A stretch of 64,000 bases of DNA, from assembly GCA_017607445.1 (NCBI GenBank), contig JAEVHH010000001.1, forward strand, positions 7,440,001-7,504,000, read 5' to 3'. The position numbers and the translations under genes are program-made. Positions 25,673 to 37,674 of this stretch are shown in pieces. The notes beneath the pieces are model-generated. The model was not told where the DNA came from and made no database searches. It saw only the letters and a list, made by a program, of their open reading frames with translations. Within the stretch, counting starts at the first letter, position 1. Every line of letters starts with the position of its first letter. Source of the DNA: Histoplasma ohiense (taxonomy: Eukaryota; Ascomycota; Eurotiomycetes; Onygenales; Ajellomycetaceae).

Positions 25673-27602
25673 ATGGTCCATCTCGCAGCAATTCGAAAGG
25701 AATCGGCAGTCCTGCCGATTCGACCAATCCAGCGTATCGAAACTATCCCGCTCGAGGAGCCTCAGGAACATGATTTTTATTCCAGCGTCTATGGCTCTCG
25801 GTTCGCGGCAGAGGACTTGCCTACGTTGGAGATGCCAGAAAAAGAGATGCCCAAGGAGGTGGCATATAGAATGATCAGGGACGAATTGAGTTTGGATGGG
25901 AATCCGATGTTGAAGTGCGTTATAATTTTTTCTGATTTGCCGCTGTAGTTTGCAGCGGCTTGGCTACGTCACAGTGGAGAGGCCTGACCGCGGGGTTTCA
26001 TTCTTAATGAACAGTGGGGCGATATGCTGATTACGGAGGTTTGTAGCTTGGCAAGCTTCGTTACCACCTACATGGTAAGCAATCCGGATAGATCCCCACT
26101 AGTTATACGAGAGATCTTAGATGGGCTCCGCCATGATCACTATTCGTTTGCCCAGGATACTAATGTTTTATCTCGAAAATTCAGGAGGAAGAGGCGGAGA
26201 AGCTCATGACCGAATCGTTCAGCAAAAACTTCATCGATTATGAGGAATATCCACAGTCTGCAGAGATCCAGAACCGCTGTGTGAATATGATCGCCCGCAT
26301 GTTCAATGCTCCTGGCGAGGATTCTCCAGAACATGCGATGGGGACATCATGTATCGGTTCTTCGGAGGCTATAATGCTGGGCACACTTGCAATGAAAAAG
26401 CGCTGGCAAAACAAGCGAAAAGCAGAGGGAAAGGATTACTCACGCCCCAATATTGTCATGAGTAGTGCCGTTCAGGTCTGCTGGGAAAAGGCAGCTAGAT
26501 ATTTCGAAGTTGAGGAGAAATTTGTCTATTGCACGACCGAAAGATACGTCATCGACCCGGAGGAAGCTGTAAACCTCGTGGATGAGAATACCATTGGCAT
26601 TTGTGCAATTTTAGGTACTACTTACACCGGCCAGTATGAGGACGTACAAGCAATCAATGATCTTCTTGTCGAACGTGGCATCGATTGCCCCATTCACGTT
26701 GATGCTGCCAGCGGTGGATTTGTTGCTCCCTTTGTAAACCCGAACTTGGAATGGGATTTCAGACTTGAGAAAGTTGTCTCTATTAATGTCTCCGGACACA
26801 AGTACGGCCTTGTATGTGCATTCTTTCTGCAATAAAATGCGCATAGGCCAAATACTGACAAGTCACCAGGTTTACCCCGGTGTTGGATGGGTGGTCTGGC
26901 GTTCTCCGGAATATCTCCCTAAGGAGCTCGTTTTCAACATCAACTACCTCGGCGCCGATCAAGCTAGCTTCACCCTTAATTTCTCCAAAGGTGCTTCGCA
27001 AGTCATTGGTCAATATTACCAAATGATCCGCTTGGGAAAACGAGGCTACCGCTCCATAATGATCAACCTTACACGCACCGCTGATTATCTCGGAGCTGCC
27101 CTGAAGGAACTGGGGTTCATTCTCATGAGCGATGGTCGCGGGCATGGCTTGCCCCTTGTTGCCTTCCGCCTTTCATCCAAGCAGGGCTTTGAGTTCGATG
27201 AGTTTGCGCTTGCACATCAGCTTCGGGAACGTGGCTGGGTGGTACCTGCGTACACTATGGCGCCACATAGCGAGCAGTTGAAACTCATGCGTGTTGTTGT
27301 TCGAGAGGATTTTAGTAGAAGCCGTTGCGATTTGTTAGTCGCGGATATTAAACTTGCGTTGACGCACCTGAGCGAGATGGATCGGAAGGCCATGGACAAA
27401 TATAAGCTGTATGTTAAACCCCCTGATCCAATCTCCCATCAGTGTGTCGAGGTAAGTTGTAGCTTGTTAACGTCTGTGAATATACAGCCATGTACGCCAA
27501 CACGTTTCCAATGTCGGTAAAGCCACCCATAATCCCCCGATTTACAAGGATGATGATCACTCGCTGCAAGGAAAGACCGGGAAAACTCACGCCATCTGCT
27601 AA
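25673..27602 (+). CDS. Glutamate decarboxylase (PLP-dependent)
   Basis: Five exons, 25673-25914, 26047-26074, 26185-26811, 26870-27408 and 27488-27602, encode 516 residues, the usual length for fungal GAD. The enzyme converts glutamate to GABA and CO2, the first step of the GABA shunt. Family motifs include NLASFVTTYM (built from the 28-nt second exon), GTSCIGSSEAIMLG, and HVDAASGGF with PLP-ring Asp263. The Schiff-base Lys296 is in NVSGHKYG, followed by VYPGVGWVVWR. The last intron uses GTATGT at 27409. Reading on instead would give an unrelated 37-residue tail, whereas splicing gives an end with GKTGKTHAIC, which I recall as the C-terminus of Aspergillus GADs. No calmodulin-binding plant-type tail is evident. 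Confidence 0.95.
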
Positions 27603-29424
27603 ATCAAGAATTTGACGATGGCTTCGCGATGCCCAGCAGCATGGGCTTTTGCACGCTTGAAACACCGTACACGTCGTTCGTTCTTTTTCCACTTAGGAGT
27701 TAATTGCCCCTAGGGTCCGAACAACTCCATGCGTAGATAAGTATCATACCTTGGATACAAGGACTGGTTAGAGTGTAGGGCTGCTCTTTATTTCGCTAAA
27801 GCAAGGGTATGAGAGAGAGAGAGAGGTTGAATCTGGCGGGGGAGGCGAGATGCAAGGATATCTCCCTAGCCATATATGCAGACGTGTCTCCCACACCTGG
27901 CGGAAACCAATCTTTCTTTTTTGCGGCTGGGATGGGTTGCAGTCAGCATTCTAGTTTCTCATACCTGCGTCCCTAGCTCCATAGACTTGACAACCACACT
28001 TGATCTGGATGTTCACTTTGAACCATATTCTGTCCATCTCTTCGCCTTGTTTCGTCTCTTGTTATCCACTTCACAATGTACAGGGTGACACTGTAGACGG
28101 CGCCGTTTCATTAACGATAACCGACACTGCCCTTAATCGTTTCACACCCGATCTGCTTTAAATTTAGTACTGGACAATAGAAATGCAAGCGATTGGAAAA
28201 ACGATAGGATCGAGAGTATCGCTGGTGGGGCATCGTCATACTGGTTCGCTTTTGACACTCCCGGTGAAGTGCACTATCTCTGGCTAATTAACGTAGGAAC
28301 AGAGCATACCTTGACTGTTCAGATATCAATCTCAGCAATCAGTAACAGCCACCAGCAACTAACAAACTGCCCCGCTGTCAGCGTCGTCTGCTAGACCTAA
28401 TCAAGTTCGTCAGCCGGGTTTGTCTCCGGAAACAAAGACTCTTGGGTGACATGACCATGAACATGAACAAGATCTTTGGGGTTGTTTTGATATTTTAGTA
28501 AATCTGCTAGGTGAAGTCATGTCCAGTTAGCTTTTCTTCGGTGATCAGCTTGTTGATCTACAGTGCTAACTAAATGACATACCTGGGAATCATGCAAGTA
28601 ACTATTCAGTGCTTTCGGTCCCCAGGAAAGTAGTCCGGTTACCCGCTATTCTGATCATATCTCAGAGAAGCTCTCATTACCCGCAAAATGAGCAATCCCA
28701 GGAGATAAAACAGAATATCATAGCAGAACCAACGGATGACACAGGCGAGGTATTGAGGGCCAAGAATAAACCACCACTTTACCACAGCTGTTGTAGCCAG
28801 GAATGGACCCCGTTTTTCACCATTGCATGCCTGCAATTTCTTCCGGGAGCATTTCTACAAGGTTTGGGCGCCACCTGCTCAGTGGCTTGTTTTACCTATA
28901 AACAACGGTCCCCGATGGACACTTTCTCACCGGGGGTTCACCTGAGTTGTAACACTTCGTAGCAAGTTGTAGACTATTCGCTAGAAACGCAGAGTACGAT
29001 AATACGACCAGGCTTTTGTTCAGCCTACAACAGCGGCGAGCTTGCCGCTTATATCAAGTTCGTTTGAAACGGGTTTCTATTAACTAACTACCGGGAACAC
29101 ACTAGAGACGACAAATCAATTGTTCTCCAGATGTATCTCAGTTGCAGCCGAGACTTCCTGTAGAGACGATATATGAAATTGAATCATTGTTCCCTTATGC
29201 CCGCAGGTCTTTAAATATGTCATGGAATCCCCCCGTTCCCGGATATATTCTGCCTTCCACAGCACCCTCAAGATCATTTTCCTGAGTAGTCCGGATTATA
29301 TTGTCTTATCCCTCTGTTCATAGTTAACTATAAGCCTCACATCCGACAATTACCCAATATACCCATACCCCTTGCGCAACAGTTCCTATATTTCACATCT
29401 CCCGTACTTCACCCGCAGTTCAAC
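27603..29424. other. Intergenic region
   Basis: 1.8 kb without a supportable gene. A short (GA)n tract lies at about 27810-27825. The segment 29200-29424 is C/T-rich and probably the promoter and leader of the DUF4360 gene. A 117-codon frame at 28609 has no recognisable features. Confidence 0.45.
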
Positions 29425-29837
29425 ATGAAGTACTTGTCCGTCCTCCCTCTATTTTCTCTCGCATGTGCTGCTGTGCTTCCAAATCCGTTTCCGCGGGCAG
29501 AGGATATCAGCCCAGCAGACGTGCAGCTCAGGGGGGTAGCTTATGGCGGCAGCGGCTGTAACCAAGGAACATTATCAATAGAACTCGACGACAATGGCAC
29601 CAAGTGTCCTATCCGGACAAGAGATTTGTACGCCAGTAACGGGCCAGGATCTTCGCCAAGGGACCAACGCAGGTTTTGCCAGCTAAACTTTGACCTCGTC
29701 TACCCTCGCGGCTGGTCATTTTCGGTCTTTGGAGCCGACTACAAGGGCTCTGTGTCTCTGGCCGGAGAGTCGACTGCCAGCTTCAAGACAACTTATTACT
29801 TCTCTGGAGAAACGAACCAGGTATGATTTGGATGTTT

Positions 29838-29869
<32 letters not shown>

Positions 29870-30182
29870 TCCTTTTTTTGGGGGGGGGGGGGAGGGGGAA
29901 ACCTTCGCGTCGCATGCGAAGGGATCATATTTCAATCACCACTAATGCGCCTCATAACCACAACCACAGGCGACCAGCTCGGTCGGCTTCAAGGGGCCTA
30001 CGTCTGAGAACTTCGAAAAGCATGATGTGGTGGTTTGGGATACCTGGTCGCCCTGTGGCTCCACCCAGGCAATGCTCAATGTGAAGCAGGAGGTGATTGT
30101 GCACGGCGCCGGTAAACTCGCAAGCACGTCGATGGATGGAGAGTTTGGCCATACTATTTTCTTCAAGTGGAGAAGGTGTTAG
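29425..30182 (+). CDS. Secreted DUF4360-family protein
   Basis: Two exons, 29425-29820 and 29970-30182, encode 202 residues. A clear signal peptide (MKYLSVLPLFSLACAAVLP) precedes the mature chain. Family features are GVAYGGSGCNQGTLSI near the start, FCQLNFDLVYPRGWSFSVF in the middle, FKTTYYFSGETNQ at the splice, WDTWSPCGS, and a final KWRRC. Five Cys positions (GCNQG, KCPI, FCQLN, SPCGS, terminal RRC) are consistent with disulfides in an extracellular beta-rich protein. The biochemical role of DUF4360 proteins is not established; they are small secreted proteins common in fungi. The 149-nt intron holds a (TTTC)n tract and a run of 13 G. Confidence 0.88.
29837..29892 (+). repeat. (TTTC)n tract plus G13 run within an intron
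   Basis: About eight CTTT units, then T7 and thirteen G residues, all inside the single intron of the DUF4360 gene. The first part probably doubles as the polypyrimidine-rich intron body. Confidence 0.85.
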
Positions 30183-32270
30183 GATACTCCACTCCCTTTT
30201 GGTTCTGGTGCAGCAGCCATTTGTTTGTCTTTATTCTTCGTATTCTTCATTTCCTCTTCGTTTTCTATTATAGTGGAAGGGTGGATATTGGTCCATCCTG
30301 AATTCTGTGTTGTCTGTAGGGTATTATTCATGTTATTGAAGACCGTTTACACAACGGAGGAAAGACAAATTGCTGGCATTTTGCCTCTTACTATATACCC
30401 TGTATTTTATTCTCGTATTGGTGCCTTTAAGAGAACGGTTCACTGGCTTTTTTGAGGTTGAAACGCGGCTACTGGTGTGCAAAATAGCAGCCTCGAGCTG
30501 TATTCATATTTAATACGCTTGTCCAAAGTCAATAAGGGCGCAAAATAAATAAAGTGAAACATGGGAACAATGAATGATGATGAAATAAAAATTTCGAGTT
30601 CTGTGTTGACTTTGTCACCCGCCGGTCTCGAACCCGGGCCAAAAAAAAAAAAAAAAAAAAAAAGCAAAAAGCGAAGATGGGAAGCCTACAGAGTAGATTC
30701 CCATAATAACCTCTGTTAAGTATGTCAGTAGCTTACTTCGCTGCGATTTTGGGTGGAATTGTCGTATTTAAGGGAGGAATGGCTGACTCAGCCTTACCTC
30801 AAGAGCACGAAAAGTGTTGACTACAACGAGGAACGATTGGGATCTACCATAGCCTTCGAATTACGAGTCGATACTATTGCTCTTTTGACAACTGCAATTT
30901 CTATTTCTAGTCCATTGCCTCGCCTATTCTTTGATTAGGGCGAGAAAGATGAGAGATATTGGCGTCTGGTGGCGGAGTCAACAGCTCAAGACTGGCGGGC
31001 ATCGACGATAGCATGTATTCCCTTCATAACGGCATATTCCTGCTGAAAAATATGGCAAAAAATGCTCACGATTTATTGCGACTGACCTGGTTGCTGGCAG
31101 TTTTGCTCTCAAGCCCAGCTACCATGAAATGACACTTTTAACTTACCTGGCCGTGCTTGAAGCGGACAAGAACAGGAGATCTCTCCACTTCCGCCTTTGG
31201 TTGATTGTGTGAGGTGTCGGGCCTGCGCCTCGCACATGTACACCTCGCTCGCATGTCCGCCTGTCCCAAGGTGTTAGCATCCCTATGACTCTGACCACTA
31301 CTTGATCGAGTCTGCGGATTGGCTGCCTCACGACAACGTGATCTCGCTGCGGGAATACCCTTCTCCTGGATAAGTAGTACGGCACATCAAAGCTACATAT
31401 GGGAAAATCCGGATGGGAAATGGCAGCCTGGTTAGTTGCATTGAACAGTGGTCGAGTGAAGAATATCGCCGCCTCGACAAACAACCTAGAGCTGTTATTT
31501 CATTCCGGGTACTGCCTTTGCGGCCATCGACGCATTTATTTGACAATTGTGGCTGGGTTCCTTATTCCCTGAGCTGTTTGAAGTCAGAATGGGTTGAATG
31601 TTTATTGAGTGATAACATAAAGTTTTCTAATGTGATTGCAATATTAAAACTTCATGCTGCGGAGCTTCCTACAGGTTACTTACTCATCTATTGACGATCT
31701 CCATCTCAAGATTTTCACCTAGCATTTACCTGAGCCGCTCCATCTTCTTGCAGAATATAGTATGTTAATTCAACCGTGCTTTCTTTTCGAGTTTGACTGA
31801 AACGATTTTGCGCGGCGACGTGACTGACACGAAACATTCGGTTCCTTGAATGAATGCCATTGTTTATATAACCCCTTCCTCGAGCATTTATTGTCAATGC
31901 TGTTTCAACTTCAAAGGTTTTGTTTGGCATTCCTCATTCGGCCTTGTCATTAACTGACTATTCAATTCTATTATAATATACCTAACGCTCTGTTTTTTAT
32001 ATTTAATACTCTTGCTAAAACAAAGATAACTTAGTTTTCTATCGCATTATCTCTTTATTTTTATTTCTTGTATCAAACTCGAAATAATCTACCCCTTTCA
32101 CCAGTGATACATACTTGGCTACATCCTACGCTACTTAAATCCCCCAAGCTCGCAAACGCAGAACGCACACGGCTGGCTATTTTTATTCCTAGCTCACCTC
32201 CCTATTTTTCTTGTTTCTCTTCTCTTCTATTCTTTTCCTTGTTAATGTGCCTTTTTATCTTGGTGGACAA
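30183..32270. other. Intergenic region with a tRNA-like fragment and A-run
   Basis: 2.1 kb. At 30618-30640 the minus strand reads like a tRNA T-arm (GGGTTCGAGACCGGC), but no D-arm or anticodon arm precedes it; poly-T lies there instead. An A23 run spans 30641-30663. The segment 31960-32270 is AT-rich and then C/T-rich and probably holds the promoter and leader of the next gene. Confidence 0.45.
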
Positions 32271-34806
32271 ATGGTCAGAAATGTACCAAAGTGGGACCCA
32301 TTATATCCCCAATTTAACATCGATGCCTGTAAAGGCCCAGAAGACCTAACGAAGCTCTATGGAAAAACATCAGCAGACTTTAGCCAGGCGGAGCTTAACA
32401 AGTTGTTTAAACACTATGGATGGGGTGTTAAGTATTCGCTCCCGAATTTCGAGAAAGAAGCAGTATTCCGCCATCTCGTTAAGATCGTCCATTATATGCG
32501 ACCCGATTTAAAGCCCAGCAAGGAAGATTTTGAAAAATGCAACTCAGATGCTGGTCCAGGGCTTTTATTACAAAAATGCTCCGCGCTACCATTTTCCCTT
32601 GACCATCCCCCTCCTCCTCGAGATCAACCGATAAATCATTATCTCGAACAGGCCATATACCAGTTTCCTTATCGGAACCTTGAGCGATGCCCATCCGCCT
32701 TTCCAATCTTGCGAAATGTGACCGAGAATCGCCACGTTCAGCTTACTAGACCAGGGGTCGCAACAGACAATCGCGATTGCGGCCAAGGACCAACTGAAGA
32801 TGGAAGTCTTGGCAATGCTCTTGACTGCGCGATTGTGGCAGCATACCTGCTTGATGCTGGTTGCACAAAAGCTGACCGGGACAGTGTGAACTGGCATTCG
32901 ATACTTGAAGACGAGGAGAAGCAGTTCTTGGAGTTGGTTTGGATGGATTGGGGATGTGACCCGGATGACCTCATTTTTAGGCGACCCTCAACGATGTCAT
33001 CAGAAACTCGGTCCAAACAAGCGGCAATACTCAGGCGCAATCTTATTGAGGGGCTTAAAAAGCGGAAGCCGGAGACGAATTACAGTCCTATTAGGCAGGT
33101 GTGGGAGTGCTGTACTGAATCTTTTCACCAATTTCTTGTTCGATACAGCCACCATCCTCTCCACAACGCTGGATATGGCTTTTCGAACGATGATAAACCA
33201 TCCTCCAGCGGGTGTATACCTCTTAGCGGCATCGAGAGCAGCGATCCGTCAAAGAATACCATTCAGGAACAAATGGCCTTGTTCTTTACGCGTCCTTATC
33301 CAAGCTCACTCAAGTGTGAATGTGTGTTTGGCGGGGGCCTTGTCTATCATCAAGTTGAACGGAGATTTCATGAACTGCCGCTCCGGTTGGCTTTTGTGAC
33401 AGATCCGGAGAGACCGCCTACTTCTCATACCACCAGTAATATCACCATAAAATATTGCAACTGGGAGTGCAAATGGAAACAAGCAACCTACCAATGGGTA
33501 GGTGGAATATACCCAATTAAAAGGGGCGATTCTTACCGATATGTTCTCTTCTGGAATCACCGCGAGCGACATGGACCCAGCATGGGAGACTTGCAGTACG
33601 ATCCGCAGGAGCGCTACGGGAAAATCAGAAAGGGATTTGAATTTACGTCGACGGACCCATCAAAGTGGCAAGACATGCAATCCGCGCTCCTGTTTTATGA
33701 AAAGGTCCTCAGACCCGATCCAAAATCTCTGCAAAAAGTCATGCGTGCTGGGAAGAGTATGGGACCCTTTCATAGAGATGCCAATATCAGCAAACCAGAT
33801 ACAACTGCTAGTGTTAGAGTTCCCGCCCAAGGGCGGAAGCAAGGAATTAGGTATTTCGACGGTAATCCCGAAGACACAATATCTCCCCAACCGACAATCC
33901 CAATGACCATGACCACTCCTCAGCCGCCATATCAAACCCACAGAGGCCATCCACAGAGCTCAATATCGATACCCGCTAAAACGACAGAGGTCCCTCACTA
34001 TGGAAGCATAAACCTACAATATGTCGAGGATGCTGGACATTCCTATCGGCCCCTCCAGACAGAACGGCAACCCTATCCACATATGAGCGCTCACTACCCT
34101 CGTCGACATCAACAGCAACCAACACCGCCTCAACGAATGCAGACAGGCCGGGGCCTCACGCCTGCGTTTCAGTCATCACACCAGGACGCTATTTCCCAGG
34201 TTTTGGATGAACGCGGAAACACCTCGCAAAATGAGCACGATACACTGACGAGCCATTTGGAGTATAGCCTTCTGGACAGTATGCAGAGCACACCCCAAAT
34301 TTCCATGAGCCACACCCGCAGCCAGGCGCTTGCTCCTGGCCCCCTATTTCCTGAAGCATCCTCCATCGCTGAAACCAACTATGGGTTTATGGTTAGCATG
34401 GGTGACCCCCTAGAGTAAGTAGTTACTACCCTTCGGCTAAATTTAGCGAACCCAGCTAGCTAACCAATCCTCTCAAAGATTCACGGGAGCAATAGATCAG
34501 CTGAGCCACAGTTCACCGGCGTTGCCAAATGTGACAGGCTCTCTGACCAGTGCTTCGTTTCCCTCGATACTTGAAAATTATTACATATATGAAGACTCAC
34601 AACCGCCTCCCCAGCAAAGCCACCCGTACGAGCACGGGTTAGGAGGTCTTGGCTCAATCCTGTCACCGCAAATCCCTCCCATCTGGGATCATCAATTAAT
34701 TCCTACTCAGGAACTACGACCACAAGGCGAACCCTTGAAACGAAAGCAGCCACCAGATGATGGATCTGAAGCATCTGCGCCGCCTGCGAAACGATACAAA
34801 TGGTGA
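32271..34806 (+). CDS. 823-residue protein with faint ubiquitin-hydrolase-like features
   Basis: Two exons, 32271-34414 and 34479-34806, join at GTAAGT...CAAAG. The first in-frame ATG (MVRNVPKWDPLYPQFNIDAC) was chosen as start. Residues 1-480 look globular. At about 175-200 there is TEDGSLGNALDCAIVAAYLL, resembling the Cys box of papain-fold deubiquitinases (candidate nucleophile Cys186). At about 345-375 lies KCECVFGGG followed by FHELPLRLAF. At 396-400 lies YCNWEC, and near 410-425 YQWVGGIYP then SYRYVLFWN, in the place where USP proteins have the His box. The canonical His is not evident, so catalysis is uncertain. Residues 500-823 are disordered, Pro/Gln/Ser-rich, ending in the NLS-like PAKRYKW. 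The family is not recognised with certainty; the USP-like reading is inference. Confidence 0.75.
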
Positions 34807-35979
34807 AAAGGAAAGAAAGAAAACCCACCTACTTATTATTGATCCTCCCCTCGATGCTCCTTTATTTTTGTTTATTATTTCTGATATCCTCCATATATAA
34901 AGATTTAGTTCATGTTCATGCTAGATGATTCTATCAAGCGGTGCGGATTTCTCACTTGCCTGCAAGCTCGCTTGTCTAGTATCTTTTTATTTTATTTGAC
35001 TGTACATTGTGGTATCTCTCTCTCTTTCTTCTTTTGGAGTTCTGGCTTGCTCTCCTTACTTTCTTGGTTAAATTGCTATTTTTCTACCCTGTCCTGTTTC
35101 TGTTCCTTGAGCGTTGGCGTTTCATTTTCCCCCATAGGTCTCATCATTTATACACCTATAGCTCCCATCTCCCGGTAGCTCTACAGATTGCGCGTCTCTG
35201 TTGTCTAGGATAACATTGCAAAGGCAATCCAGGCTTCATTATAGTATAATCGGTTGTTTTCAATAAAATAATGAAGATACGGAAAATGAGATAAAAAAAA
35301 AAGGATAACGTAAAAGTATCTAAATTTTACGATAACTATGATAGCGGCGATTGGCGCATAGGATTGAGGATCGGCACCTAATTATAAATTTAGTTTCCTT
35401 ACTTTATCTCAATGAATGAATCCCCTTCCCATTACGAGGTGGCTTTAATTGAGCTTCATCAATGTTTGAGAATAATTTTGAGTTTTGGCAGGCCGGCGTA
35501 AATCCTGCCTAGCTAGCTCAACCGGGCCCGGTTTTTGTTTGTTTGTTAGCGGCATCAAGCACCTTCGTTCCCGCGGCTAAGAAACAGGGAATCGATCATA
35601 AAATCTTTCTCTTTAGCTCCGGCTTCCTTGGTGGTTTTGTTTATGAGTGTATCTTTCTCTTTTCCTTTTGGTTGCTTCACACACACCCTTATTTCCCTTG
35701 TTAGGCAAACAGCGATTTGACACAAAGGGTTATGCATTCCAAACTGGGATTTAACAAATGGTGTGTTCCAGATATATTTCTTGCAAGGTTTCTATGATGG
35801 CGCCATGCAAAATAACTATAACGCTTCTTTATGTTGTTTTTTGGTTTGCTTGGCGGAAGGACAAACAAAAGAAATCACAGAAACAGCAAAAGAGGATGGC
35901 CAAAGTATGATAGCAACTTGACAAAGGGGGCAAGGGGGAGTGGGATTTGGACAAATATGAAGAAAGGAGAGCACAGATG
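34807..35979. other. Convergent intergenic region
   Basis: 1.2 kb tail-to-tail spacer between the 823-residue protein gene and the heme peroxidase gene. It is AT- and T-rich, with a perfect 14-bp palindrome at 35520-35533. No gene is seen. Confidence 0.55.
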
Positions 35980-36983
35980 TCATAGCCTCGCCCGTGGTGT
36001 ATCACTCTTCTTCGGCGCAGAAATATATCCACCAAGCCTATTATCCGTATTGATAATCCTCCCTTGAGCATCTCGCTTAATCCCCAGCTCCAGCAACTTC
36101 GCAAACACCTTGGAAAAGTGGTCAAAGAACAGTTCTTTATCCGCCGCGTATGCCATCACCCATTTCGAAAACTCCGGATCTGACAACAGCGCCATGTCCG
36201 TCGGCAACATCATCAGCGGCTCCTCCTTCTCATCCCCCTGCACGTCGGGATCCACGAAGTTAAATTGCTTGAATCCATTCGACAGCGTTGTCGGCTTCCA
36301 GTCCAGCGTCGTCAGTAGTTTGAAGTACTGATTCGAGAAGCGCGTGGGGTTATTCACCCACGGCCCCTCGAAGCCGCTGCGGTCCATATGTGTGCGTCCC
36401 AGTGTGTGGGCTCCCGACAGCGCGACGATTTCCTGGTCGTTGAAGCCCATGCGGTAGAAGATGTGACGTAGGTGATCGGTGCCCTGTGTGGCATCTGGAA
36501 GCCGGCCGCGGGGCGGAAGTTTCGAATCGTCGACGAAATCAGTCCGGCCCGGCCTCCAGGGGATATCGGGCCCACCCATGGCTTTTATGGCGACTACGCC
36601 TGCCAGCGTCCAGAGGTCTGAGTATGTGATCCAGGGATGGCGTTTCTTGACTGGTTCGAGAAATGAACGAGCGTGCTCGAGGCCTGCGTTGGCAGGATCG
36701 CCAGCTTCGCCTTCATATCGCATGCCGGCGCCGTTGGAGCCGCCTGTGTCTGTTTCCTTGTCGTAGGTGCCGGATGAGTGCCTTGATGAGGATCGAAATC
36801 AGTTAGATATTGTGACGAAACGGGATGGGATGCGGCGGCGGAAGCGTGGATGGCAGAAGGGTGGTATTCTTACCAGGCCAGACGCACAAAAACAGGACCG
36901 GCGCTGCCGTCGTCGTATCCCGGTTTCTTCATCTCTGCGATGATGTCCTTGCGGACTGCGTCGAAATCTCCCGGCTTACTCAT
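35980..36983 (-). CDS. Cytochrome-c-peroxidase-like heme peroxidase (class I, no mitochondrial presequence)
   Basis: Two minus-strand exons, 36983-36874 and 36781-35980, encode 303 residues. The start MSKPGDFDAVR matches what I recall of fungal cytosolic CCP-type peroxidases; another in-frame ATG lies four codons upstream (36995). The splice (GTAAGA...TCAAG) restores the distal heme motif VFVRLAWHSSGTYD, with Arg34, Trp37 and His38. The proximal ligand is His162 in ALSGAHTLGRTH, and Trp178 in FEGPW corresponds to the radical Trp191 of yeast Ccp1. LMMLPTDMALL and FFDHFSKVFAKLLELG complete the class I fold. It reduces hydrogen peroxide, probably with a cytochrome-c-like or other one-electron donor. 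Unlike the mitochondrial enzyme there is no N-terminal targeting extension, so it is probably cytosolic. Confidence 0.94.
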
Positions 36984-37674
36984 TGCTATGCTCATGGGTA
37001 ATCCTGACTACAAGTACAGGACTTGGCTTTCGGAAATATCTTCCAGGCAAGATAAAAGCTACAGTTGTTATTTTGGTCGTGTATATGTTTGAAGGGAAGA
37101 GAAGCATGAGATGGGCTTCTGGGTTAGGATGGCAAAACATCACATGGCAAAACACCAGCCGAGTTAAAAAGTATGGTACGCACGCCCTTTTAAATTCTGG
37201 CAAGCCGATATAGAACCCCATCACTTCATCCTCTGCGTGAGGTGGCTGATTCTTTGATTGTTGCGAATGCCGCATGTGTTCTAATAGCTAGCTTCAATCT
37301 CCTCCCCACTGCATTAATCCGACGCTGCCGGCTTGTATGCTCTACATTCCCCGATATCGTTTCCTAGTGATAACCAAACTTCCGGGGGATAAGTTATCTT
37401 TAAGCTTCGCCTCTGCGGATTTTCTAGCGCTGGGCAACCTCCGAGCCAATCAGAATGCAGGATTTGCGGAGTGGAATGCCTCGGCATCCATGGATCGAAC
37501 TGCCAAATCATGTGAGGGCCCCATATGGCGGGGATGGATAAAAAACATCTACTCTCTACTCTGGACACAGATGAAGAATCGCCGAAACGGATACAGATAC
37601 ATGGCCGACGCCCATCTGGAGAATTGCGCTGACTATGTCATTAGGCCGGGGAAAGGGAGAGCTGCCCTGATTTG
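36984..37674. other. Short intergenic region
   Basis: This 0.7-kb spacer lies upstream of the peroxidase and downstream of the small coiled-coil gene (both minus strand). A plus-strand frame from 37337 runs into the antisense of that gene and has no recognisable features. Confidence 0.5.
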
